A program made the translations under genes and the position numbers. The notes below the pieces were generated by a model. It was not told where the DNA came from and ran no database searches. It saw only the letters and a program-made list of their open reading frames with translations. A stretch of DNA of 64,000 nucleotides from Bacteroidota bacterium (GTDB lineage: Bacteria > Bacteroidota > Bacteroidia > Bacteroidales > VadinHA17): contig JAKPOU010000001.1 in assembly GCA_029547705.1 (NCBI GenBank), positions 217,329 through 281,328 of the forward strand, read 5' to 3'. Positions 53,922 to 61,122 of the stretch are shown in pieces (within the stretch, counting starts at the first letter, position 1; each line of letters starts with the position of its first letter).

Positions 53922-55490
53922 TTAAAACGGGGTTGGAATGTTTAATTCACGGCAATACCCAGCAATGGTCTCATCCGTGTCTTTCATTTCCATTTCCAGC
54001 GTTTTCAATTCACTGGCAACAGCAACAAGGTCTACAGGTTCTTCTTCTTCAAAAGTGTCCACATATCTCGGAATATTCAGATTGTAATCATTCTCCCTGA
54101 CCTCATCCATACTGGCAACATAAGAGTATTTATCTATCGTGACACGTTTTGCGTATGTATCAACTATTTTGTCAACATCCTCATTACGAAGGTAATTTTG
54201 TGTTTTTACCTTTTCAAAATGCTGGCTGGCATCAATAAACAATATATCATCAGGCTGTTCACGGCATTTTTTAAATACCATAATACAGGTTGGTATGTAT
54301 GTACCATAAAAAATATTGGCAGGAAGACCAATAACCGAATCCAGATAGTTTTTTTCTTCAATCAGGTATTTCCGTATATGACCCTCAGCTGCACCTCTGA
54401 AAAGCACTCCATGTGGCATTACAACAGCCATTACTCCATTTTCTGCCAGATGATATATCATGTGCTGAATAAAGGCAAAGTCTGCCTTTGATGCAGGAGC
54501 AAGCCTGCCATATTCACTGAACCTTTCATCGGTCATAAATAAGGGACTGGCACTCCACTTTGCTGAAAACGGAGGATTTGCCACCACTGCCTCAGCATCC
54601 AGTTTCCCGTGCTGAGGATGAACCAATGTATCTTCCAGTTTAATATCAAATCTGCTATGATGAATTTCATGCAAAATCATATTCATTCGGCAGAGGTTAT
54701 ATGTGGTACGATTCCTTTCCTGACCATAAAATTTCATCACATCACAAATCCTGCCCAATCGAAGAATTAAAGAACCTGACCCGCATGTTGGGTCATATGC
54801 GGATTTAATCCTGCTTTTTCCAAGGGTCACAATCCGTGCAAGAATCTTTGATGCCTGTTGTGGGGTGTAAAATTCACCCGCTTTCTTACCTGCACCACTG
54901 GCAAACTGACCTATAAGATATTCATAGGCATCACCCAGAACATCAATCTCAGACTGTTCCAATTGGAAATCTATTTTATCAAGGTGTGACAGAACTTTTG
55001 AGATGACCTCATTTCTTTGTTCAGCCGTTCTCCCAAGTTTGGTACTGTTCAAATCCATGTCTTCAAACAGATGGTCAAAATCCTCCTCACTGTCAGTACC
55101 CATCGTGCTGTTCTGGATGTTAACAAGGATTTTCTGAATGTCTTCAATTATGAAGGTGTTCCCATGTTTACCATTGCCGTTACCACGCTTTGCAATCTGT
55201 CCAAATAGCTCTGACGGTTTCAGGAAGTAACCAAGTTTTTCCAGTGATTCTTCTCTAATGGCTTCCAGAAATTCCTGCCCCAGTTCAGTGTCTTCTTGTA
55301 TATCCAGAAATTTTATTTTGTCTTCTTTCAGAATATTATTGGCATACAATTCCATCCTTTCAGACAGATATTTATAAAATATGAAACCGAGAATATAATC
55401 ACGGAATTCATCGGCATCCATTTTACCACGAAGGGTGTTGGCTATATTCCAGAGTTGCTGGTTGAGTTGTCGTTTTTGTTCTTCGCTCAT
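53922..55490 (-). CDS. hsdM: Type I restriction-modification methyltransferase subunit M
   Basis: 522 aa. An N-terminal helical HsdM_N domain (LWNIANTLRGKMDADEFRDYILGFIFYKYLSE) precedes the N6-adenine methyltransferase core with SAM motif I AYDPTCGSGSLIL (residues 231-243) and catalytic motif IV NPPF (305-308). GEFYTPQQASKILARIV is the typical family lead-in. Length and motifs fit HsdM of the EcoR124/prrI (type IC) kind. It methylates host DNA and forms the core of the restriction complex. It is the first gene of the locus. Confidence 0.96.
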   Translation of the reverse strand: MSEEQKRQLNQQLWNIANTLRGKMDADEFRDYILGFIFYKYLSERMELYANNILKEDKIKFLDIQEDTELGQEFLEAIREESLEKLGYFLKPSELFGQIAKRGNGNGKHGNTFIIEDIQKILVNIQNSTMGTDSEEDFDHLFEDMDLNSTKLGRTAEQRNEVISKVLSHLDKIDFQLEQSEIDVLGDAYEYLIGQFASGAGKKAGEFYTPQQASKILARIVTLGKSRIKSAYDPTCGSGSLILRLGRICDVMKFYGQERNRTTYNLCRMNMILHEIHHSRFDIKLEDTLVHPQHGKLDAEAVVANPPFSAKWSASPLFMTDERFSEYGRLAPASKADFAFIQHMIYHLAENGVMAVVMPHGVLFRGAAEGHIRKYLIEEKNYLDSVIGLPANIFYGTYIPTCIMVFKKCREQPDDILFIDASQHFEKVKTQNYLRNEDVDKIVDTYAKRVTIDKYSYVASMDEVRENDYNLNIPRYVDTFEEEEPVDLVAVASELKTLEMEMKDTDETIAGYCRELNIPTPF

Positions 55491-55581
55491 ATAATATTTT
55501 TATAGAAAAATTATTAATAATTCATTCGTCTGCTGTAATATAACAATCCCGTTAAATATTCTGGATAATAATAATCCGACC

Positions 55582-55599
55582 GTTATTGTGGATAACAAT
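55582..55599. promoter_or_regulatory. Inverted repeat near the hsdM transcription start
   Basis: GTTATTGTGGATAACAAT contains two nested inverted repeats (GTTAT/ATAAC and ATTGT/ACAAT). It lies just downstream of the start predicted from the hsdM promoter, where a repressor would act. No controller-protein gene is seen in the locus. Confidence 0.3.
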
Positions 55600-55612
55600 C
55601 AAGAATGAATAT

Positions 55613-55645
55613 CAAAAATACAAATTGTAATTGAAAATAAGGCAA
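55613..55645 (-). promoter_or_regulatory. Promoter of hsdM
   Basis: On the minus strand: TTG at 55645-55643, then 22 bases, then TATTTTTG at 55620-55613, an exact match to the -7 box TAnnTTTG. The spacer is one base longer than the usual 19-21. The predicted leader to the hsdM ATG is about 115 bases. Confidence 0.45.
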
Positions 55646-55793
55646 TTGAAATATAAACAACTGGTAGAATGATATTTTGAGAGTCTTACTACTTCTAAGA
55701 AATCGATAAAGAATAAATCATATTTTGAATATAATTATTAAATATCAAATTGGTAGGAGTAAAATTAAAGAAAGGGGGTACAATTCATGGGTA

Positions 55794-55838
55794 CAAAAAA
55801 ACAAACACCCCTCATTATCAATCAAATAAGGGGCGTTT
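55794..55838 (-). terminator. Terminator of the tRNA-Arg gene
   Basis: On the minus strand, CGCCCCTTAT and ATGAGGGGTG form a GC-rich stem around TTGATTGATA-like loop bases, followed by TTTGTTTTTTT. It begins 5 bases after the tRNA 3' end. Confidence 0.7.
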
Positions 55839-55842
55839 TAAG

Positions 55843-55914
55843 TAGTCCCACCAGGAATCGAACCTGGATCTAAGGTTTAGGAAACCTTCGTTCTATCCAT
55901 TGAACTATAGGACC
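55843..55914 (-). tRNA. tRNA-Arg (anticodon CCT)
   Basis: 72 nt, CCA not encoded. The acceptor GGTCCTA pairs with TGGGACT (with a G1-U72 and one other wobble), then T8-A9, D stem GTTC/GAAC, anticodon stem AAGGT/ACCTT with loop TTCCTAA (anticodon at 55879-55881 on the complementary strand), T stem CCAGG/CCTGG with loop TTCGATT, and discriminator A at 55843. It reads the AGG codon. It lies beside the type I R-M locus, so its 3' end is a possible integration target. Confidence 0.93.
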
Positions 55915-55927
55915 GGTATACAGAGCA

Positions 55928-55958
55928 CAAAAATATAGCTTTTTATATTCAATGCAAA
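55928..55958 (-). promoter_or_regulatory. Promoter of tRNA-Arg
   Basis: On the minus strand: TTTG at 55958-55955, 19 bases, TATTTTTG at 55935-55928. Both elements match the phylum consensus exactly with ideal spacing. Transcription would start about 7 bases before the mature tRNA. Confidence 0.7.
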
Positions 55959-56104
55959 TAATGCACTGAAATCGGCTTACAATACAGTTTGTTTATTTCA
56001 GTAATTTGAGTGATTCCATATGAACTGGCAAGATTCCTATGCCAATAATTTTATGAGAGCTATATGTCTGATTTTTTTATTAGCGTGGAACTAACAAATT
56101 TTAC

Positions 56105-56112
56105 TATATTTA
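56105..56112 (+). promoter_or_regulatory. -7-like box of the TonB-dependent receptor gene
   Basis: TATATTTA, one base off TAnnTTTG, 22 bases before the start codon at 56135. No clear -33 element. Confidence 0.35.
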
Positions 56113-56134
56113 GTGTGCAATACAAATTATCCTG

Positions 56135-58552
56135 ATGGTCTGTTTTTACCAAAAAAAAATTTCAGAAAGTTTATATGTTAATTTTTTAATACTCATACTT
56201 CTTGTAAGCTGCTTATTAATAATAAATTTCCAAAATTGTAATGCACAGTACCATTATCTGAAAGGCAGAGTTACTGACAAGACAAGCAGTTATTGTATGG
56301 CCGGTGTATCAGTTCAGGATAAACAGACTTTAAAAGGAACAATCACAGATTCATTGGGGGAATTCAGGATCTCATTTCCCGCCGGCAGTCGGAATATTAT
56401 ATTTTCTCATTTAGGATATGAAAGTCTTGATACTGTGTTGTATATCACAGAAGGTTCAGAAGTATTAATTACTATGCAGCCAAGAGAGATTTTTCTTGGA
56501 GAAGTTAAAATATTGTCAAAAGCTGAGGATAATCGTATTACTTCAAATCAGATGGGAGCCTTTCGTCTGACAAATGCAGAGATTATGAAAGCACCCACTT
56601 TTCTGGGCGAGACTGACCCTTTGGGTTTAATTCGCCTGACTCCCGGTGTCCAGTCAGGTTCAGAGGGGAATGTCGGATTTATAGTGAGGGGCGGTGGTGT
56701 GGACCAAAATCTGATCTTATACGATAATGCTCAGGTTTATAATGTTGGGCATATACTTGGGTTTTTTCCGGCATTTAATCCTGAGACTGTAAGTGATGTA
56801 AACATAATTAAATCTGGAATTCCGGCAAGATACGGAGGTAAACTGTCATCAGTTATAAGCGTGAACAGCTACAAAGGCAGAAAGGATTCTGCTGAAGTTA
56901 AAGGAAGTGTCGGACTGGTTTCAACAAGGTTAACAGTCAGAGGCCCTCTGTTTAATAAGAAAGGTTCATATATGCTTGCAGCACGAGAAACATATCCTGA
57001 ACTTTTTGTAATACCAGTGATTAACAGGTTGGTTATAAACAAAACATTTTTCAACAAAAACAATGAATATAGTTTCAATGATTTTAGCGCCGGATTCAAT
57101 TTTGTTGTCTCTGAAAAAGATATACTGGCAGTTTCCGCATATTCCGGAAAGGATCATTTCAGATTGCTGCAAAAAGGTATAAATCAGGATATAACGCTAA
57201 AGTGGAGGAACACTGCGGGATCTTTTCAATGGGATCATAAAATTCGGAATAATTCCCGGATTAATACCAGTTTGTCATTAACCAACTATGCCTTCGATTT
57301 GTCCGGATCGCAGGATGAATATTCTTTTAAAATGTTTTCTTCTGTAAGGGATTATAATTTAAAGAGTGTACTTGATATTCAGACGGGAAAAAATAAGTTC
57401 AGCGCCGGTTTTGAATTTACCGAACATTTTTTTCTTCCAAACAAAATAAATGCGCAGGCGAGTAAATTCCTCCTGGATTTTGGACAATTCGATTCTCTTT
57501 CTGCATTGGAAGGAGGATTATTCGTTGATGATGAAATCCAGCTATCAGAGAAGCTGGCTGTAACTGCCGGTTTGAGATTTTCTTTTTTCAGTCATCATGG
57601 ACCTTATGAACAACTTGTAAAAAATTCTGCGGATTTGGTGACAGATACGATCCATTATCCCTGGAATGAGTCTCTGGCTTTCTATAAAAATCTGGAACCC
57701 CGTGCTGTTGTGAACTACATGATCGGGGAAAATTCCTCTGTTAAAGCCTCATACATGCGAATTGCACAATATGTGCATCTGGCAACTTCCGCGGCAGTAA
57801 CCCTCCCGACGGATGTCTGGATACCCAGTACCTCCGGGATAAAACCACAGATCGGGAATCAGATAAGCTTAGGTTATTTCGGGAATATTTTGAATTATAA
57901 TTATGAGTTTTCTTCAGAATTGTTTTATAAAAGAATGAATAATAAACTGGAGTTTTTACGCGGCATAATCTTTAACTCTATTTTTGGCACTTTCGAAGAT
58001 AATCTGGTGAGAGGATTTGCCCAGTCTTACGGTATAGAGCTGTTTATGAGGAAAAAAAGCGGAAGATTTAATGGCTGGATAAGTTATACTTTGTCTAAAA
58101 CAGAACAGAAGTTCAAAGAAATCAATAACAATGGTTTCTATCCTGCAAAATACGACAGGAGACATGACATTGCCATGATGCTGAACTTTGAAATCAACAA
58201 GAAATGGAATTGTTCCGGAGTATTTATATATGCTTCCGGTAATGCCTTTACTATTCCTGTAGGCAGATATATTATTCAGGGAAACATTGTAAATCAATAC
58301 GGAAAGGTAAATGAATTCAGAATGCCTCCGTATCACAGACTGGACCTCTCCTTAAACCGTAAAATCATAGTAAGACAAAAATATATGTCAGAATTGAATA
58401 TATCAGTTTATAATATTTACAACAGGGTAAATCCATACTTTTTGTATTTTCAAGCAACGGGCGAATTGGAAACCTATTCGCTTAATATCAAAGCCTTACA
58501 AGTAAGCTTTTCCCCGATAATACCATCATTAAGCTGGAACTTTAGCTTTTAG
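56135..58552 (+). CDS. TonB-dependent outer-membrane receptor with carboxypeptidase-like N-terminal domain
   Basis: 805 aa. A signal peptide (to about residue 37, ending NAQ) is followed by a CarboxypepD_reg-like domain (YHYLKGRVTDKTSSYCMAGVSVQDKQTLKGTITDSLGEFRISFP), a plug domain (LIRLTPGVQSGSEGNVGFIVRGGGVDQNLILYDNAQVYN, then SGIPARYGGKLSSVISV) and a 22-strand-type barrel ending LSWNFSF with the terminal Phe. It is smaller than SusC proteins and has no SusD partner. The DUF4249 lipoprotein gene begins 5 bases later, a conserved pairing in Bacteroidota. The ligand is unknown. Confidence 0.93.
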   Translation: MVCFYQKKISESLYVNFLILILLVSCLLIINFQNCNAQYHYLKGRVTDKTSSYCMAGVSVQDKQTLKGTITDSLGEFRISFPAGSRNIIFSHLGYESLDTVLYITEGSEVLITMQPREIFLGEVKILSKAEDNRITSNQMGAFRLTNAEIMKAPTFLGETDPLGLIRLTPGVQSGSEGNVGFIVRGGGVDQNLILYDNAQVYNVGHILGFFPAFNPETVSDVNIIKSGIPARYGGKLSSVISVNSYKGRKDSAEVKGSVGLVSTRLTVRGPLFNKKGSYMLAARETYPELFVIPVINRLVINKTFFNKNNEYSFNDFSAGFNFVVSEKDILAVSAYSGKDHFRLLQKGINQDITLKWRNTAGSFQWDHKIRNNSRINTSLSLTNYAFDLSGSQDEYSFKMFSSVRDYNLKSVLDIQTGKNKFSAGFEFTEHFFLPNKINAQASKFLLDFGQFDSLSALEGGLFVDDEIQLSEKLAVTAGLRFSFFSHHGPYEQLVKNSADLVTDTIHYPWNESLAFYKNLEPRAVVNYMIGENSSVKASYMRIAQYVHLATSAAVTLPTDVWIPSTSGIKPQIGNQISLGYFGNILNYNYEFSSELFYKRMNNKLEFLRGIIFNSIFGTFEDNLVRGFAQSYGIELFMRKKSGRFNGWISYTLSKTEQKFKEINNNGFYPAKYDRRHDIAMMLNFEINKKWNCSGVFIYASGNAFTIPVGRYIIQGNIVNQYGKVNEFRMPPYHRLDLSLNRKIIVRQKYMSELNISVYNIYNRVNPYFLYFQATGELETYSLNIKALQVSFSPIIPSLSWNFSF

Positions 58553-58557
58553 GCGAT

Positions 58558-59427
58558 ATGGAACCATTTATAAGATATGCAATATTGTTTTTTATTATTC
58601 AGGTGTTTATTTCCTGCAATAAAGTGCCTGATTATTCTATTCAGGATCCTGATGACCTGATTGTTATAGATGGCTGGATCGAGAACGGGCAATATGCAAA
58701 AGTACTTCTTACAAAAAATGCACCCTATTTTTCCTTACTGGATTCAACATCACTCAGAGAACTCGTACTGACCAGAGCAACGGTAAGCCTTTCTGACGGG
58801 GAAAGACAGGAGTACCTGATACTACGCAGAAATAAGGACTATTTTCCGCCATTTATTTTCGAAGGAAATGAAATAAAAGGTGAACCGGGAAAGACCTATA
58901 CGATTACAGCAAGTTATGGTGGAAAAACAGCAATAGGAAAAACAAGCATTCCTCCTCCTGTCAGTCTGGATACAATTTATTTCAAGATGAAGGAAAATTC
59001 GGATTCCCTTGGATCACTCTGGATTGAATTTACCGATCCTCCGGACACACGGAATTATTACAGGATTCTTTCAAAGATCGTGGGCAGGGACCGCCGGTAT
59101 TATTCTGCCATGATTATGGGATTAAGTGATGAATCGTTCAGTGGGAAAAAATTTGGATTCTCAATTTTCAGGGGTCAGGATTCGTATATTTCAGTAAACA
59201 AGAATAGTTATTTTAGTCTCGGAGATACTGTAAACCTGAAATTCTGTACAATAGATAAAGCTCATTATGAATTCTGGAACTCTTTTCAGGATGAAATTCT
59301 TAATTCCGGTAATCCTTTTGCCTCTTCACTTACTGTGGTTAAAACAAATATAGAGGGAGATGGCCTTGGCATATGGGGAGGATATGGAGTCAGCTTTTAT
59401 TCGGTGGTAATAAAAAATGCCCCGTAG
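58558..59427 (+). CDS. DUF4249 lipoprotein, partner of the TonB-dependent receptor
   Basis: 289 aa. The lipobox FISCNK gives a lipoprotein signal. The mature part matches DUF4249: LIVIDGWIENGQYAKVLLTKNAPYF, then VSLSDGERQEYLIL, GEPGKTYTITASYGGKTAIGKTSIPPPVSLDTIYF and a C-terminal GYGVSFYSVVI. Such proteins sit on the outer-membrane surface and presumably act with the receptor, like SusD with SusC. Its TAG stop lies in the loop of the terminator hairpin. Confidence 0.9.
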   Translation: MEPFIRYAILFFIIQVFISCNKVPDYSIQDPDDLIVIDGWIENGQYAKVLLTKNAPYFSLLDSTSLRELVLTRATVSLSDGERQEYLILRRNKDYFPPFIFEGNEIKGEPGKTYTITASYGGKTAIGKTSIPPPVSLDTIYFKMKENSDSLGSLWIEFTDPPDTRNYYRILSKIVGRDRRYYSAMIMGLSDESFSGKKFGFSIFRGQDSYISVNKNSYFSLGDTVNLKFCTIDKAHYEFWNSFQDEILNSGNPFASSLTVVKTNIEGDGLGIWGGYGVSFYSVVIKNAP

Positions 59428-59443
59428 CCGGGGTTTTCATTTT
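59420..59443 (+). terminator. Rho-independent terminator overlapping the DUF4249 stop codon
   Basis: CCCCG (59420-59424), loop TAGC, CGGGG (59429-59433), then TTTTCATTTT. The gene's stop codon TAG forms the first three loop bases, so the last codons make the 5' stem arm. Confidence 0.75.
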
Positions 59444-59457
59444 CGAGATTTTTAAAA

Positions 59458-59492
59458 TCAGGAAACAATGGAGCCTGCCCATTGCTTCCTGA
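59458..59492. repeat. Long hairpin in the gap between convergent genes
   Basis: TCAGGAAACAATGG (59458-59471), loop AGCCTGC, CCATTGCTTCCTGA (59479-59492): a 14-bp stem with one mismatch. No T-run follows on either side. It lies between two convergent genes 234 bases apart and may be a bidirectional terminator or an mRNA 3'-end structure. The rest of the gap holds nothing I can name. Confidence 0.5.
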
Positions 59493-59661
59493 TAAGTTTA
59501 TATGCTGCTTACGGCATTGATAAGTTACATTTGTACTTTATTGAATTTTTATTCTGCTTGAGGATTCAACAGGAAACGACTCAATAAATTTGATTGGATC
59601 CATGTAAAATGTTTTCCTGTGACAGGATCAATTTATTTATCATTTCCTGTATTCATATTTT

Positions 59662-61041
59662 TTAATAATCTATTGGATCATAATCAATACCATAATCATT
59701 ACATATATCTTCCAGAAGATCATTGAGGCTCTTGATAAAATCATCAAAGCCTTCTCCAAAATATGTTTCCATATCAATTGGTGATTCTTCCCCAAAAGTA
59801 AGACGGAAGCTCACATAAAAATCTTCATATCCCCAGTCAGATTCATGCTCAACATAAGCTTCAACCTTTGCCAGAATCTCGTTATTATTTATATTTACGA
59901 GCCTCAGGTTCAGATATTTGTTTATTTCTTCAGATATGCTGTTGAAATATTCTTCTTCTTCAATTTGTTCGGTGTCATACTGATCCTCAATAATCCTGAT
60001 TTTGTCAACCAGTTTTTTTATATCAATATCACCACGGACAGCCAGATTCATTAACTGGAACTCAGCATTTGCAGAATGTGCAATCTCTTCAAATTCAATT
60101 TTCTCCCATTCATTGGTGTATTCACAATAAACCTCAACATATTCCTTTGTTTCCGGATTATAGACAAAGTCACATACATAAGAATGGGATTCAGAATGAT
60201 GAACAGTATTGAGTTCAAGGTTATCAGCGGTAAAAAGTCCATTGACAACAGCGGATAATTTCATTATTACTGCTTTCCCTTCCATGAACTTGTAAGACGC
60301 AGATATTACCCTGGTATCGTTTGCCACATCAATTTCGAATTTAAATCCTTCAAAATCCAGATCGCATGCAATTGCATTTGGTATTCCGTCTGCGTTATAG
60401 CTTGCACCGAATACAAACCGGAGCAGTGTCTGGCTTCCGATTTTCAGATCGGCTTGTAATGAAGCAGGAAAATCTCCTGTATATTCTTCATCAAATGGAT
60501 TTTCCACGATTACACCTTCATAATTGTATATTGTAAACGTGGCATTATTCATTTTTGAATTTCCGGAAGAAGGGAACTTTATAATGAATTTATCCCCACC
60601 CGGACTTATATCCCAGTCGCTGGCAGAGGAATTCCATGTATAGGTTCCCACGTTTCTGTCCCAGAATTCCTGTATACTTTCCGGGTCTTCGTCAGCACAG
60701 CCTTTTATGGACTCGAATACATCGTTTACCTGCAGGGTTCGTGCGGCACATCCATGTATCGAGCGAAATACGGAATAGAGACCTGTTCCGGTAAAATCCC
60801 CGATTCCTTTTGATTTGCCTGATCCTGTTAGTTGTATCATATTACCGATAGCTTCAACTGTTTGAGTTGATCTCATACGGTTAAGAACCCCGATCAGGTC
60901 AATTCCGGCAGACTCAATAGTAGCTTTGTTTTCTTCAACACTTCTTGTGGTGAATGATTCTGTCTTTTCCTTATCACTGCTGCATGATAACATAGAATAA
61001 ACAAGCAATGCAATAAGGACTGATTTAAAAAGATTCTTCAT
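59662..61041 (-). CDS. Acidic predicted lipoprotein of unknown function
   Basis: 459 aa from ATG 61041 (MKNLFKSVLIALLVYSMLSCSSD); the frame is open to 61122 but the lipobox SMLSC fixes the downstream start. The mature protein is rich in Asp, Glu and Asn, with alternating strands in the middle (FIIKFPSSGNSKMNNATFTIYNYEGVIV, LRFVFGASYNADGIPNAIACDLDFEGFKFEIDV) and a helical C-terminal region. No family recognised; I see no catalytic motif. It lies 81 bases downstream of the FISUMP protein gene on the same strand and is probably co-transcribed with it. Confidence 0.7.
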   Translation of the reverse strand: MKNLFKSVLIALLVYSMLSCSSDKEKTESFTTRSVEENKATIESAGIDLIGVLNRMRSTQTVEAIGNMIQLTGSGKSKGIGDFTGTGLYSVFRSIHGCAARTLQVNDVFESIKGCADEDPESIQEFWDRNVGTYTWNSSASDWDISPGGDKFIIKFPSSGNSKMNNATFTIYNYEGVIVENPFDEEYTGDFPASLQADLKIGSQTLLRFVFGASYNADGIPNAIACDLDFEGFKFEIDVANDTRVISASYKFMEGKAVIMKLSAVVNGLFTADNLELNTVHHSESHSYVCDFVYNPETKEYVEVYCEYTNEWEKIEFEEIAHSANAEFQLMNLAVRGDIDIKKLVDKIRIIEDQYDTEQIEEEEYFNSISEEINKYLNLRLVNINNNEILAKVEAYVEHESDWGYEDFYVSFRLTFGEESPIDMETYFGEGFDDFIKSLNDLLEDICNDYGIDYDPIDY

Positions 61042-61122
61042 TTTGATAATTGTTTGGGATTTGTATTGCATAGTACTATAATTGTTTTGCCTGACTCTGT
61101 TTCCTTTTTTCTTCAGCATCAT

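Larger units (their letters stand above)
55491..56134. other. Intergenic region with R-M promoter, tRNA-Arg and receptor promoter
   Basis: 644 bases without a protein gene. It contains, in order, the hsdM leader with an inverted repeat, the hsdM promoter, an AT-rich stretch (about 55650-55790) in which I see nothing, the tRNA-Arg terminator, the tRNA gene, its promoter, and the promoter region of the TonB-dependent receptor gene. Confidence 0.7.

Noticed and set aside
55843..55914. att site pair between tRNA-Arg and the left end of the R-M locus
   Set aside because: No copy of the tRNA 3' end (CCAGG-TTCGATT-CCTGG) is seen in 48530-48775, and no integrase gene is present.
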